Made by a program: the position numbers and the translations under genes
The notes under the pieces: generated by a model
The model's database searches: none
The model's input: only the letters and a program-made list of their open reading frames with translations
What the model was told of the DNA's origin: nothing
NCBI RefSeq assembly: GCF_000526715.1
Contig: NZ_JAGP01000001.1
Location: forward strand, 1,116,001 to 1,180,000
Direction of reading: 5' to 3'
Source of the DNA: Hydrogenovibrio kuenenii DSM 12350
GTDB lineage: Bacteria; Pseudomonadota; Gammaproteobacteria; Thiomicrospirales; Thiomicrospiraceae
Length of the DNA: 64,000 nt
Shown here: positions 35,369 through 45,232 of the stretch, one piece after another
Numbering within the stretch: position 1 is the stretch's first letter
Layout of the letters: the number at the start of each line of letters is the position of its first letter

Positions 35369-36781
35369 TCAGGCGTTTTTAATGCGTTCTTGAATATACT
35401 CAATGGCCATAGAAATTCTATCCAAACAACGTTGTTGACCAATCAATTCAGCAGTGCCATCAATAGAAGGTGACTGCCCTCCTCCAGTAATTGCAACACG
35501 TAAAGGCATGCCTACTTTACCCATACCGATTTCTAATTCATCAGCGGCTTCCTGAATGGCATGGTGAATCGCTTCTTTACTCCAGTCTGACAAAGCTGCA
35601 AATTTTTCCTGAACTTTTTGCAATGGTTCTTCAGCAACCCCTCGTAAATGCTTTTTCGCTGCGCCTTCTTCAAAAGATTTAAAATCTTGATAAAAATAAA
35701 CCGCACCATCTGCCATCTCGATAAGAGTTTTAGCACGCTCACGAAGTAAGTCCGCAACTAAAGCCAGATCAGGTCCTTGTGTGGCATCAAGATCTTTTGC
35801 TTGCATAAATGGCGCTAAGTTTTTAACTAGGTTTTCAATATCAGTATTTTGAATATGCTGTTGGTTAATCCACAGCAATTTTTCAGTATTGAATGTTGAT
35901 GGTGCAGAATTGACTGTTTCTAAATCGAAATGCTCAATCATTTCTTGAATCGAAAAAATTTCTTGATCCTTATAAGACCACCCTAGACGTACCAAATAAT
36001 TCAATAAAGCTTCAGGTAAGAAACCTTCTTCTTTGTACTGTAAAACAGAAACCGCACCATGACGTTTTGATAAACGGCTTCCATCAGGGCCTAGAACCAT
36101 CGGGATATGTGCAAACTTGGGTAAAGATGCACCCAATGCATGGTAAAGATTGATTTGTCTTGGTGTGTTGTTTAGGTGGTCATCCCCTCTAATAACATGA
36201 GTGACCTTCATATCCCAGTCATCCACAACAACCGTTAAGTTATAAGTTGGTGTGCCATCAGAACGCGCAATAATTAGGTCATCCAGTTCTTTATTGGAAA
36301 CGGTTACTTTGCCCTTCACGATATCGTCAATCACTACATCACCATCTAATGGGTTTTTAAAGCGAATAACTGGCTTAACACCTTCTGGTGGTGTACCTGT
36401 AAAGTTACGATAACGACCGTCATAACGTGGTTTCTCACCGCGTTCACGTTGTTGTTCACGCATATCGTCCAGTTCTTCTGATGTCGCATAACAATAGTAA
36501 GCCAAGTCGTTATCCATCAATTGTTGGATAACGGCTTTATAACGATCAAATCTTTGCGTTTGATAATAAGGCCCTTCTGTATGCTCAAGACCTAGCCATT
36601 CCATGCCTTCCATAATGGCATCAACAGACTCTTGAGTAGAGCGTTCAAGATCCGTATCTTCGATTCGTAAAATAAAGTCGCCGCCCTTTTGCTTGGCGTA
36701 TAACCAAGAATAAAGTGCTGTTCTAACACCACCTATATGTAAATAACCTGTTGGACTGGGTGCAAAGCGAGTTTTTACCAC
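35369..36781 (-). CDS. gltX: Glutamyl-tRNA synthetase
   Basis: The 470-residue class I synthetase has the HIGH motif in [45 protein letters not shown] and the KMSKS motif as RLSKRHGAV. It charges tRNA-Glu; two tRNA-Glu genes lie just downstream. Sequence alone does not show whether it is the discriminating form. A terminator follows and the tRNA operon has its own promoter, so the two are not one transcript. Confidence 0.96.
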   Translation of the reverse strand: MVKTRFAPSPTGYLHIGGVRTALYSWLYAKQKGGDFILRIEDTDLERSTQESVDAIMEGMEWLGLEHTEGPYYQTQRFDRYKAVIQQLMDNDLAYYCYATSEELDDMREQQRERGEKPRYDGRYRNFTGTPPEGVKPVIRFKNPLDGDVVIDDIVKGKVTVSNKELDDLIIARSDGTPTYNLTVVVDDWDMKVTHVIRGDDHLNNTPRQINLYHALGASLPKFAHIPMVLGPDGSRLSKRHGAVSVLQYKEEGFLPEALLNYLVRLGWSYKDQEIFSIQEMIEHFDLETVNSAPSTFNTEKLLWINQQHIQNTDIENLVKNLAPFMQAKDLDATQGPDLALVADLLRERAKTLIEMADGAVYFYQDFKSFEEGAAKKHLRGVAEEPLQKVQEKFAALSDWSKEAIHHAIQEAADELEIGMGKVGMPLRVAITGGGQSPSIDGTAELIGQQRCLDRISMAIEYIQERIKNA

Positions 36782-36865
36782 GAAATTCTCCTAAAAAATG
36801 AGTCTGAAAGTGCGCTTATTATAAAGCATCTTAACGGCTGGGTGATGACACATCGTCACTCAAAA

Positions 36866-37879
36866 TTATTCTTCAACAACGGTTCTGGTCAATAGAGTTC
36901 GAACCATGTGATATAGCAAAATACAGGACAATACGATATTGGTTACCATCACAACAAAAGCCAAGCTTAATATCAATGGATTATTCGTTAAATGATAGAT
37001 GACCTGTAAAGACACGTCATATGATGCAAGCGGATAAATAAAGGCCCAACCAATCATCGTTAAGCGAATTTTGCGAAAAAACCTTTGCATCAAAAACCAC
37101 ATTCCAAAAAAGAAAGTCGCAAAACTGAATAACACCCACGTCACGGCAGACATTTGCGTTGCATGAGACAAGAGCGCATAAGCAATTAAGCCCAATGATG
37201 GCGGCGAAAGAACAATAAATAAACTAGGTCGTAAAGTATCTTGAATGCTTACCTCAAAAATCAGCCTATAAAACAAAATAAAGACGAAGGTAAACCATAA
37301 AAATAAACTGACCGAAAAGTAAAACCAAAGAAACTCGTCATAGATCTTGGGGAGATAAAAATCACCAACAATCACGACCATAAAGTTACCAGACAATAAA
37401 ATAAAGAAAGTTGGCCGGATATCTTGTAGTTTTAGATTGTTGTCATGAAGCCAACGTGTCAGTATTTCGATATTAAAATAGGTGTGAGTAATAACGATCA
37501 TGCCAAAGACAGCTAACCACCCCACCTCCTTTTGGCTAAAATCCTCAAGTGAGAGTAATAAGAGCAAGGCCGTTAAAGTCAAAATAGGGAAATCAAGCAG
37601 GCTTATTGAATTTTGCCACTGTAATTTTAGGAATTGGCGCCCTTCTGTTTTTAGTAACTTAACCAAAGAAAATATTGCCATTATGGCAAGAAGAGTCCAC
37701 GCAAACTGCAAAACCCATGAGCTAAAATCATCTGGTAAAGCCGAAATTTTTTCAAAATGGTGTGCTTCGATACCTAACCCAAGCAGACCCATTGGCATTG
37801 AGAAGTAACTTACAGGCAGTTTAAAAAAATCTTGTTTTTCAAACATGAGGCTTTTTTGCATTTGTCTTTGTTGTTCCAT
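36866..37879 (-). CDS. SLAC1/TehA-family (TDT) membrane channel or transporter, copy A
   Basis: The 337-residue protein has about ten membrane helices and family landmarks FSMPMGLLGLG near residue 28, FVFILFYRLIF, and RPSLFIVLSPPSLGLIAYALL. The TDT/SLAC1 family includes plant anion channels, bacterial TehA, and yeast malate (Mae1) and sulfite (Ssu1) transporters. A paralogue lies divergently at 38059. The N-terminus is uncertain, with internal Met codons at residues 7 and 12. The substrate is unknown; sulfite, bicarbonate or dicarboxylates are possible in an autotroph. Confidence 0.8.
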   Translation of the reverse strand: MEQQRQMQKSLMFEKQDFFKLPVSYFSMPMGLLGLGIEAHHFEKISALPDDFSSWVLQFAWTLLAIMAIFSLVKLLKTEGRQFLKLQWQNSISLLDFPILTLTALLLLLSLEDFSQKEVGWLAVFGMIVITHTYFNIEILTRWLHDNNLKLQDIRPTFFILLSGNFMVVIVGDFYLPKIYDEFLWFYFSVSLFLWFTFVFILFYRLIFEVSIQDTLRPSLFIVLSPPSLGLIAYALLSHATQMSAVTWVLFSFATFFFGMWFLMQRFFRKIRLTMIGWAFIYPLASYDVSLQVIYHLTNNPLILSLAFVVMVTNIVLSCILLYHMVRTLLTRTVVEE

Positions 37880-38058
37880 ATATTAGCCATAAAATGAATA
37901 GCTTATTTTAAGAATAGTTCATTATAGAAAGTGAAAGGTTCATTTGTTAGAAAACGACCTTAGTAAAGTTATTAACTTTCCAATCAAGTCATTATAATAG
38001 CCATTAGTTTATCAATCTCTTTCATATATTGAGTTCTTTATTGGCACACGAGGGTACT

Positions 38059-39087
38059 ATGACAGATCAGCAAACACCTGCAGCAGACAACACACCAAAT
38101 CGCATGGCATTCTTCCCTATTACTTTATTTGGTGCCATTATGGGCTATGCGGGTTTAACCATCGGTTTCAACAATGCACATAACATTTTAGAAATGTCGT
38201 CTAAAATTGGGCTCATTTTGACAGTGCTAACGACTTTTTTCTTTATTTTAATTGCTTTAGCTTACGGCTTTAAATTATTGAAATACAAGAACGCTGTTAC
38301 TAAAGAAATCAATCACCCCATTGCCGTTAACTTCTTTCCTGCTGTCAGCATCAGTCTAATGCTAATGTCTATCTTATATAAAGATATTAGCCCGATTTTA
38401 TCTGAAGGCATGTTTTATATCGGTGCCATTGCACAACTTTTGCTGACTTTTTATGTGGTTCAATCATGGATTTTGCACGAAAAGTGGCAAATAAACCAAA
38501 TGACACCAGCTTGGTTTATCCCTATTGTGGGGAATATTGTTGCACCACTTCCTGCTATGCTGTTTGGTTATCATGAAATTGCTTGGTTCTATTTTAGTAT
38601 CGGGTTGATTTTCTGGCTAGTGCTCTTAGCAATTGTTATGTATCGCTTGTTCTTTCACCCACCAATGTTAAAAATGCTTGAGCCAACGTTATTTATTTTG
38701 ATAGCACCACCTGCCATGGGTTTTTTATCCTACTTAGCTCTTCAACAAGGTCAGCCAATTGATAATTTTGGTCGCGTGCTTTACTACACAGGCTTGTTTT
38801 TTACTTTACTCATGTTTTCACAAGCTTGGCGTTTTATTAAAGTCCCTTTTTCACTGTCTTGGTGGGCCTACACCTTCCCTATTTCTGCCATAGCTAACGC
38901 CAGCTTTATGATGTATGAACAGTTACATATGAACGCATTCGGTTTCTTTGCGGCTTTCTTTTTGTCTGTACTGTCCGCTTTGGTTTTGCATTTAACGTTA
39001 AAAACATTCGTTGCAATTAAAAATAAAAAACTTTGCGTGCCACCGCCAGCAGAACCTAAGCCTGAAGTAGAAGCCTCACAAAGATAA
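38059..39087 (+). CDS. SLAC1/TehA-family (TDT) membrane channel or transporter, copy B
   Basis: The 342-residue protein of about ten helices is a paralogue of the 36866 gene, with matching segments FFPITLFGAIMGYAGL, FWLVLLAIVMYRLFF and EPTLFILIAPPAMGFLSYLAL. I start at the ATG at 38059, preceded by GAGGG; an in-frame TTG at 38029 is less likely. The C-terminal tail is charged. The next gene (M61 peptidase) starts 6 bp after its stop. Substrate unknown. Confidence 0.8.
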   Translation: MTDQQTPAADNTPNRMAFFPITLFGAIMGYAGLTIGFNNAHNILEMSSKIGLILTVLTTFFFILIALAYGFKLLKYKNAVTKEINHPIAVNFFPAVSISLMLMSILYKDISPILSEGMFYIGAIAQLLLTFYVVQSWILHEKWQINQMTPAWFIPIVGNIVAPLPAMLFGYHEIAWFYFSIGLIFWLVLLAIVMYRLFFHPPMLKMLEPTLFILIAPPAMGFLSYLALQQGQPIDNFGRVLYYTGLFFTLLMFSQAWRFIKVPFSLSWWAYTFPISAIANASFMMYEQLHMNAFGFFAAFFLSVLSALVLHLTLKTFVAIKNKKLCVPPPAEPKPEVEASQR

Positions 39088-39093
39088 TATTAA

Positions 39094-40899
39094 ATGACCA
39101 TACATTACACAGTTACCCTTCAGAATGCTCATGCCCATTTAATCGATGTTCGCTTGCGTATCAATAACATTAAAGAATCCACCTTAAATCTAAGTTTGCC
39201 AAATTGGATCCCTGGCAGTTACTTAATTAGAGACTTTGCTAAAAACCTAATCGGTATGGAAGCACAGGATAAACAAGGGACATTCTTAGCTATTGCGCCG
39301 CTAGACAAATCTCACTGGCAGATTTCCAGTGAAAGCCCCCTTGAATCGGTTGAAATAACTTATCAGGTTTATGCTTGGGACTTGTCTGTACGTACTGCAC
39401 ACTTTGATCAAACTCACGCGTTTTTTAATGGCACATCTATCTTTTTAAAAATTGATAACTTTCTGGATACGCCTTATCAAGTATCCTTACCAAAAACCGA
39501 TGTCACAGAACGACATGGCTGGAAAGTGGCTACAACTATGCCTAGTACAGACATAGATTCTTCAGGTTTTGGAGAGTATCAAGCCGAAAATTATCGCGAT
39601 TTAATTGAATACCCAATTGAAGTCAGCGATTTCACTTCTATCGAATTTGTTGCCAATAATATTCCACACCGTGTTGCTTTTACCGGAAATTTTGAAAGAC
39701 AGAAGCTGGATAAATCACAACTTATCAAAGACTTAATTGCCATTTGTGAGACCGAGTTAAACTTATTTGGCGAGCCTTATCCGTTTGAGGAATATCTATT
39801 TCAAGTAATGGTAACTGACAATGGTTATGGTGGGTTGGAACATACCAATTCTACTGCCCTTTTGTGCTCTAGAAGTGATTTACCTTATACCACTGACGAT
39901 AAACGAACTGATGGCTACATACAGTTTTTGGAACTTTGCGCCCATGAGCACTTTCATAGTTGGAATGTTAAACGTATTCAGCCGGATGTTTATCAAAAAT
40001 CTGACCTTTCGCAACCTGTTTATACCAACCAGCTTTGGTGGTTTGAAGGTATTACGTCCTACTTTGACGGTTTGTTTTTGAATATGGCAGGCTTAGTTGA
40101 TTCTGAAACCTACTTGAAGCGTCTAGCAAAAGAAATGACACGTGTATATCGTATGCCCGGGCGCTTTAATCAATCTGTTGCTGAGTCCAGCCTAATGACT
40201 TGGACTAAGTTTTATCAACAAGATGAAAATGCTCCTAATGCAATTATCAGTTACTACTCCAAAGGTAGCTTAATTGGTTTGGGACTTGATCTATTGATTC
40301 GACAACAAACTGATAATCAAAAAGAGTTGGTTGAAGTTTTAAAAGCACTTTGGCAAAGAAACGGTGTGACTCGTATAGGTTTACAAGAAGGCGAAATAGA
40401 ACAAGTTTGCTCTGAAGTTTCAGGCATAGATTTAACCGAATTTTTCCAACAATATCTGTTTGGCACTGAAGATCTGCCTTTTGAATCCTTATTTACCCCG
40501 TTTGGCGTTGACTTCACTTTGCGTCCAGCTACCGGCATAAAAGACACCGGCGGTGCAACAGAGGAAACTAACTTCCCAGTACAACTAGGTGCCAACCTAC
40601 AAACAACAGAGCATCAAACTGTTCGAGTAACTCATGTTTGGAATGACCAACCGCTTTATTCTGCTGGCGTTAGTGCTTCTGATGAAATTATCGCACTTAA
40701 CGGTTATAAGATGTCATCCGTAGAGACACTAGAGAACTTTTTGAAAGGATGTGAACTTGGAGAAAAACTTACTTGCCACTACTTTAGACGTGACGAGTTA
40801 ATGCAGGCAGAAATTCATCTTAACACGCTCATTTCAGATCGTGTCGTACTGGAAAAAAACAATCAATATCAGGATGCTTTACCATGGCTAACGAACTAG
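39094..40899 (+). CDS. M61-family glycyl aminopeptidase with PDZ domain
   Basis: The 601-residue protein begins with the beta-rich M61 N-terminal domain (LPNWIPGSYLIRDFAKNL). The metalloprotease centre HEHFH is at residues 284-288 (ELCAHEHFHSWNVKRIQP) with the downstream glutamate in WFEGITSYFDG. A C-terminal PDZ domain (about 500-580) contains SAGVSASDEIIALNG. There is no clear signal peptide, so it looks cytoplasmic. slyX overlaps its last 16 bases. A partial 11-base match to the dispersed repeat lies at 39315-39325. Confidence 0.9.
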   Translation: MTIHYTVTLQNAHAHLIDVRLRINNIKESTLNLSLPNWIPGSYLIRDFAKNLIGMEAQDKQGTFLAIAPLDKSHWQISSESPLESVEITYQVYAWDLSVRTAHFDQTHAFFNGTSIFLKIDNFLDTPYQVSLPKTDVTERHGWKVATTMPSTDIDSSGFGEYQAENYRDLIEYPIEVSDFTSIEFVANNIPHRVAFTGNFERQKLDKSQLIKDLIAICETELNLFGEPYPFEEYLFQVMVTDNGYGGLEHTNSTALLCSRSDLPYTTDDKRTDGYIQFLELCAHEHFHSWNVKRIQPDVYQKSDLSQPVYTNQLWWFEGITSYFDGLFLNMAGLVDSETYLKRLAKEMTRVYRMPGRFNQSVAESSLMTWTKFYQQDENAPNAIISYYSKGSLIGLGLDLLIRQQTDNQKELVEVLKALWQRNGVTRIGLQEGEIEQVCSEVSGIDLTEFFQQYLFGTEDLPFESLFTPFGVDFTLRPATGIKDTGGATEETNFPVQLGANLQTTEHQTVRVTHVWNDQPLYSAGVSASDEIIALNGYKMSSVETLENFLKGCELGEKLTCHYFRRDELMQAEIHLNTLISDRVVLEKNNQYQDALPWLTN

Positions 40900-41129
40900 A
40901 ACCTCGTGTTTCCGAGTTGGAAGAAAAGATTCTTCATCTGGAAATTCACCAAGCCTATCAAGATGAAACCGCCGATCAGTTAAATCATCTGGTGGCAAAG
41001 CAGCAACAAGACATTAACGAGCTCAAGCACCAATTAAAAGTACTCTCAGAATTTTTAAGAAACATGAAATCTGAAGCGGGCAGTCAAATTAAACTACCAA
41101 GCGAAGAAACGCCTCCACCCCATTATTAA
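40884..41129 (+). CDS. slyX: SlyX-family coiled-coil protein
   Basis: The 81-residue coiled-coil protein (SELEEKILHLEIHQAYQDE, then LNHLVAKQQQDINELKHQL) ends in PPPHY, the conserved SlyX tail. The molecular role of SlyX is not known. It starts 16 bases inside the M61 gene in another frame, indicating translational coupling. Confidence 0.88.
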   Translation: MANELEPRVSELEEKILHLEIHQAYQDETADQLNHLVAKQQQDINELKHQLKVLSEFLRNMKSEAGSQIKLPSEETPPPHY

Positions 41130-41138
41130 ACGATTCTT

Positions 41139-42047
41139 TTAGTCTTTATCTGGTCGCCAAACTGCGGCCAGCATAGAGCCGGATAAATTGTGCCAAATGC
41201 TGAATAAAGCACCCGGCAAAGCACTCAATGGACTAAAGTATTTCAGTGCTAAAGCAACGCTCAAACCTGAGTTTTGCATCCCTACTTCGATAGCAACCGT
41301 TCTACATGTTTGCTTGTCATACCCCAGTAAACGCGTCAAACTATAACCAGACACCAGACCAATGGCATTGTGAAGTATGACTGCTGCAATAACAGCTAGG
41401 CCCACTGTGGTTATTTTGTCGTGATTCAATGCGACCACAATAGCAATAATCAACACAATTGCTGCCATTGAAATTAAAGGTAAATACGGCTGCACAGTTA
41501 GAAGCTTTTCTTTAAGAAAATGCATCACCAGCATGCCGAAAGTAACTGGCAAAAGCACGATCATAACTAGGCTTGATAGCATTTGACCTATCGGCACGAC
41601 AATCATCTGGTTTAAATAGAGCCAAGTCAAAAGAGGCATTAAACCCACAGCTAAAAGTGTCGCAACGAGCGTCATACTAATTGATAAGGCAACGCGCCCA
41701 CCAATCAAATACACAATCACATTAGATGCCGTTCCACCAGCCGTGGTACCAACAAGCATCATTCCTATTGTTAATTCTGGAGAAAACCCCATTGTCTTGG
41801 AAATGATAAATGCAGCTAGAGGCATGACTACAAACTGAATGCCAACACCCAACATGACTAAACGTTTCTCAGACAAAACACGCTGAAAATCCTGCCAATG
41901 AAGTGTTAAGCCCATGCTGAACATAATGAGCGCTAATAAAGATGTGATCCACGGCTTTAAAGCAACAAAATCGGCAGGCTGTTGATATGCCCAAAATCCT
42001 GCTAAAAAAACCCAAAGTGGAAAAAATCTAGTTAATAATCCGAGCAT
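41139..42047 (-). CDS. Bile acid:sodium symporter (BASS) family transporter
   Basis: The 302-residue protein has nine to ten hydrophobic helices and BASS signatures: SMGLTLHWQDFQRVL near residue 45, VGTTAGGTASNVIVYLIGG, and EVGMQNSGLSVALA. The family moves organic anions with sodium; substrates in bacteria are diverse (pantoate, pyruvate, bicarbonate via SbtA-unrelated members), so none is assigned. It converges with slyX, 9 bp apart. Confidence 0.88.
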   Translation of the reverse strand: MLGLLTRFFPLWVFLAGFWAYQQPADFVALKPWITSLLALIMFSMGLTLHWQDFQRVLSEKRLVMLGVGIQFVVMPLAAFIISKTMGFSPELTIGMMLVGTTAGGTASNVIVYLIGGRVALSISMTLVATLLAVGLMPLLTWLYLNQMIVVPIGQMLSSLVMIVLLPVTFGMLVMHFLKEKLLTVQPYLPLISMAAIVLIIAIVVALNHDKITTVGLAVIAAVILHNAIGLVSGYSLTRLLGYDKQTCRTVAIEVGMQNSGLSVALALKYFSPLSALPGALFSIWHNLSGSMLAAVWRPDKD

Positions 42048-42061
42048 AGTTGAATTGTGAC

Positions 42062-42084
42062 CTTACCCAGCCTGGTAGATTTTT
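42062..42084 (-). repeat. Dispersed repeat, copy 4
   Basis: On the minus strand this is five A followed by TCTACCAGGCTGGGTAAG, with one substitution from copy 3. It lies 15 bp after the stop codon of the DUF445 gene and in the same orientation relative to the gene as copies 1 and 3. Confidence 0.87.
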
Positions 42085-42099
42085 AATAAGTGAAAGTGT

Positions 42100-42813
42100 T
42101 TAAACAACCTGTGAAATAAATGCAGATGCCAAACCGATAAGGCCGCCAAATACACCACCCCAAACGACTAACCAGCCCAAGTGTTCTTTAATGATTTGCT
42201 GAACCATCTGTTTAACGAGTTGTGGTGTAAGCTCTGCCAAACGCGATTCAATAATAGATTCAACTTGTTGACGAATTTCAGCAATGACGCTAGGTTGATC
42301 GATTTCCGTTTGAAGTAACGCCGTAAATTCTTCTTTTTGTGTTATTTCAATTAACGCTTCTTTCATATTGATAATAAAAGGATTTTTTAATGGCGTTAGC
42401 GCATCAGCGCCACCAAACATACCCAGCATACTACCAAAACTGGAATGCATAATGACATCGACCAATTTGTCGAATGCCGGTGTCAAATCAACTTGTTCAA
42501 TAACCGGTGCTAATTTTAATTGAGGAGACTTGGTTTCGGCTTGAACGAAACGGTCAATGTTTTCTTGTGTAAAAAACTGCTCCATCATTAAGTTTTTGAT
42601 AGCAGATTTAAATTCCTCGAATTGGTTAGGGATTACACCTGAACCAACCAAACCGGGTACACGCTCAAACAACATGTAAATTGCCAACCAATTCGTTAAA
42701 GCACCGGATAACGCAAAAGCCCCCATCATCATTATCCAATGATTTTGGAAAGCGATACCTACTAAAACAATAATTAGACTGATGACATTCGTCAGTAAGT
42801 TTTTATCTAACAT
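42100..42813 (-). CDS. DUF445 membrane protein
   Basis: The 237-residue protein has two helices at the N-terminus (about 8-42) and one at the C-terminus (about 215-235), enclosing a soluble helical domain. NWLAIYMLFERVPGLVGSGVIPNQFEEFK, cited in part, is the DUF445 signature. The function of the family is not established. Repeat copies 4 and 5 flank the gene on both sides. Confidence 0.88.
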   Translation of the reverse strand: MLDKNLLTNVISLIIVLVGIAFQNHWIMMMGAFALSGALTNWLAIYMLFERVPGLVGSGVIPNQFEEFKSAIKNLMMEQFFTQENIDRFVQAETKSPQLKLAPVIEQVDLTPAFDKLVDVIMHSSFGSMLGMFGGADALTPLKNPFIINMKEALIEITQKEEFTALLQTEIDQPSVIAEIRQQVESIIESRLAELTPQLVKQMVQQIIKEHLGWLVVWGGVFGGLIGLASAFISQVV

Positions 42814-42837
42814 AATCGTAACTTTATTTAATAACTT

Positions 42838-42858
42838 AAAATCTGCCAGGCTGGGGTA
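42838..42858 (+). repeat. Dispersed repeat, copy 5
   Basis: Four A followed by TCTGCCAGGCTGGGGTA. It lies about 28 bp after the rluB stop, in the opposite orientation to copies 1, 3 and 4 relative to the upstream gene. GGGG (42853-42856) can pair with CCCC (42865-42868), giving a small hairpin at its end. Confidence 0.85.
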
Positions 42859-42885
42859 TACACTCCCCTTTACTTCAATTAAAGC

Positions 42886-43821
42886 TTAGTCTCTCCGGCG
42901 CCCTTTGTACGGACTTGAAGATGTGCGTTTAGATTGAGGTCGATCACCTGTAGGCTTTCTCGAACTCTTGTCACTTCTAGGACTCTTCTCTTGAGCTTTA
43001 GGTGTTAAATCCGGTCTTGGCTCTGCTGATAAATCAACACTTTTTAACAACTGATTAACTTGCTTCCAGGTTAAAGGTTCCGTCTTGCCGCGACGTAAGT
43101 TTCTAGGCAGACTAAATTCACCATAGCGCGTACGAATCAAACGGCTTACTTTTACACCTTGAGATTCCCACATACGTCGAACTTCGCGGTTTTTACCTTC
43201 TTTAAGAACAACACGATACCATTGATTAACAGAGTCTTCTTCTTGCATTTGCAGACGATCAACTTTATCGAATTTAGCCACACCATCTTCTAGTTTGACG
43301 CCTTTTTTCAAAGTTTTAATGATCTCATCTGTTACTTCACCAAATACTCTGACCGAATACTCACGTTCAATTTCATAGGACGGATGCATCATGCGATTAG
43401 CCAACTCACCGTTGTTGGTAAAAATGAGTAAACCAGATGTGTTTAAATCAAGACGACCTATACTCACCCAACGACCATTAATAATGCGTGGCAAGTGTAA
43501 ATAAACCGTGTCTCTTCCTTTTTCATCTTTGCGAGAGCAAACTTGACCTTCAGGCTTGTTATACAGAATAACTTGAGTAGCCTGCTTAGCAAGACGCGTT
43601 TCTTTTACTGCCTGGTCTCTGACTTTAATATTGTCATCAGGCATTGCTCTGTCACCCAAAGTGGCTACTTTGTTATTAACCTTAACCAAGCCAGATTCAA
43701 TGAGGCGCTCAACTTCTCTTCGCGAACCAAAACCAGCACGAGCCAGAATCTTTTGTAGTTTTTCACCAGATGGGTTAGCTGTAGGTTGTGAAGGTGAGGA
43801 TTTATTCGAAGTTTTATTCAT
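42886..43821 (-). CDS. rluB: Ribosomal large subunit pseudouridine synthase B
   Basis: The 311-residue enzyme has an N-terminal S4 domain (KLQKILARAGFGSRREVERLI) and a RsuA/RluB catalytic domain with the active aspartate in IGRLDLNTSGLLIFTN. It modifies 23S rRNA near position 2605. The C-terminal 60 residues are basic, low-complexity and rich in Ser/Arg/Lys, as in many RluB proteins. Its start directly abuts the stop of the M50 protease gene. The rnm-yciO-protease-rluB order is conserved. Confidence 0.93.
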   Translation of the reverse strand: MNKTSNKSSPSQPTANPSGEKLQKILARAGFGSRREVERLIESGLVKVNNKVATLGDRAMPDDNIKVRDQAVKETRLAKQATQVILYNKPEGQVCSRKDEKGRDTVYLHLPRIINGRWVSIGRLDLNTSGLLIFTNNGELANRMMHPSYEIEREYSVRVFGEVTDEIIKTLKKGVKLEDGVAKFDKVDRLQMQEEDSVNQWYRVVLKEGKNREVRRMWESQGVKVSRLIRTRYGEFSLPRNLRRGKTEPLTWKQVNQLLKSVDLSAEPRPDLTPKAQEKSPRSDKSSRKPTGDRPQSKRTSSSPYKGRRRD

Positions 43822-44475
43822 TTAAGCTAAGCCAACCATTTGATAAATTAATTGCTGAAATGCTTGATAAGGTCCGGCGATAATTGGACCAAGGAAGCCA
43901 AGCAACATTAAACCTAATAGGATAAAGAAACCATAAGGTTCTATTCGATTATAAGTATAGGCCAGTCGAGGCGATAAGAATGCTGACAACACTCGACTAC
44001 CATCCAGAGGTGGAATTGGAATCAAGTTTAGCACCATTAGCACCAGGTTGATAGCAACACCGGCCGCACCGGTATAAGCCATAAACTGACCGATACCTGG
44101 TTGAGTGTCCAACCCATAACCAATACGGGCGATTATCGCCCAGAAAATTGCCATGACCAAGTTTGATACAGGGCCCGCTACCGCAACCCAAGCCATATCT
44201 CGGCGAGGGTTTTTAAAGTTCCCCGGGTTCACAGGAACGGCTTTTGCCCAACCAAAAATAAAGCCTCCCATCACTAGTAGCGCAATAGGCACAATAATCG
44301 TTCCTATCGGGTCGATATGCTTAAGCGGATTGGCTGTAAGGCGCCCTTGAAGTTGGGCTGTTCTATCACCGAACTTCATCGCAACCCATCCGTGTGCCAC
44401 TTCATGCAGCGTAATTGCAAAAATAACGGGGATCGACCAAACCGCAATTTTTTGCATAATCGTTAATTCATCCAT
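43822..44475 (-). CDS. Site-2 protease family (M50) membrane metalloprotease
   Basis: The 217-residue protein has five to six membrane helices. HEVAH at residues 24-28 supplies the zinc ligands, and IPIPPLDGSRVL gives the third ligand, the S2P/M50 pattern. It lacks a PDZ domain, so it belongs to the short Rv-type group rather than RseP. The substrate is unknown. It sits in the conserved rnm-yciO-protease-rluB run. Confidence 0.9.
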   Translation of the reverse strand: MDELTIMQKIAVWSIPVIFAITLHEVAHGWVAMKFGDRTAQLQGRLTANPLKHIDPIGTIIVPIALLVMGGFIFGWAKAVPVNPGNFKNPRRDMAWVAVAGPVSNLVMAIFWAIIARIGYGLDTQPGIGQFMAYTGAAGVAINLVLMVLNLIPIPPLDGSRVLSAFLSPRLAYTYNRIEPYGFFILLGLMLLGFLGPIIAGPYQAFQQLIYQMVGLA

Positions 44476-44521
44476 TCGGAATCCTTTTTAGTTGAGTGTC
44501 ATGAATATATGACACAAACTT

Positions 44522-45145
44522 TTATTCGTTAAACTCACCTTGGCCTTGACGAATCAATTGAGGGACATCTTCGGTAAGATCAATAACAGTTGTTGGCTCA
44601 AAGCCACTAAATCCGCCATCAAGTACCGCATCCAAAACATGCGCTAGCTGTTCTTGTATAAACCAACCATCAGTCATCGGCAGTTCTTCATCAGGTAATA
44701 TCAGTGATACAGAAATCAACGGCTTGTCGAAATATTCTAGCAAGTGATTCGTGACAATGTTTGGAGTAACCCTTAAACCTATGGTTTTCTTTTTTGGTAC
44801 TTGCAATCGTCTAGGAACTTCTCGGCTGGCTGGTAGAATAAAAGTATAAGGTCCTGGTAAATGCGATTTAAGGTAACGAAACTGAATATTTCCAACTTTA
44901 GCATACTCAGATAAGTTACTAAGATCCTTGCACATTAAAGTAAATGGATGCTTTTCATCAAGACGTCTTATTGCACGAATACGGTCCGCCCCGTCTTTGT
45001 TATCAAGCAAACAACCCAATGCATAACCCGATTCTGTCGGATAGGCGATAACGCCATTTCGATTAAGAATCTCGACGACGTGTTTTAGTTGCCGCTCTTG
45101 AGGATTATCAGGATGAACTGAAATGTATTGAGAGTCTTTTCGCAC
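44522..45145 (-). CDS. yciO: YciO-family Sua5/YrdC-type protein
   Basis: The 207-residue YrdC-fold protein has VIAYPTESGYALGCLL, HPFTLMCKDLSNLSEYAKV, GPYTFILPASREVPRRL and PTTVIDLTED. These match YciO more closely than TsaC, the threonylcarbamoyl-AMP synthase. Whether YciO makes the same intermediate for tRNA modification in vivo is unclear. It lies downstream of rnm, as in E. coli. Confidence 0.9.
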   Translation of the reverse strand: MRKDSQYISVHPDNPQERQLKHVVEILNRNGVIAYPTESGYALGCLLDNKDGADRIRAIRRLDEKHPFTLMCKDLSNLSEYAKVGNIQFRYLKSHLPGPYTFILPASREVPRRLQVPKKKTIGLRVTPNIVTNHLLEYFDKPLISVSLILPDEELPMTDGWFIQEQLAHVLDAVLDGGFSGFEPTTVIDLTEDVPQLIRQGQGEFNE

Positions 45146-45232
45146 AGCTTCTACCAGTGATATTTAGATGCTGCGTATTATATGAAAAACCGACGTGAAA
45201 TGTGCAGAACTATTGAGATAGATTTGAGTTGG

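Noticed and set aside
39315-39325. Possible eighth repeat copy (CTGGCAGATTT) in the M61 gene
   Set aside because: Only 11 bases match and the CCCAG half is missing. It is in the same frame (WQI) as copies 6 and 7, so it is noted but not counted.
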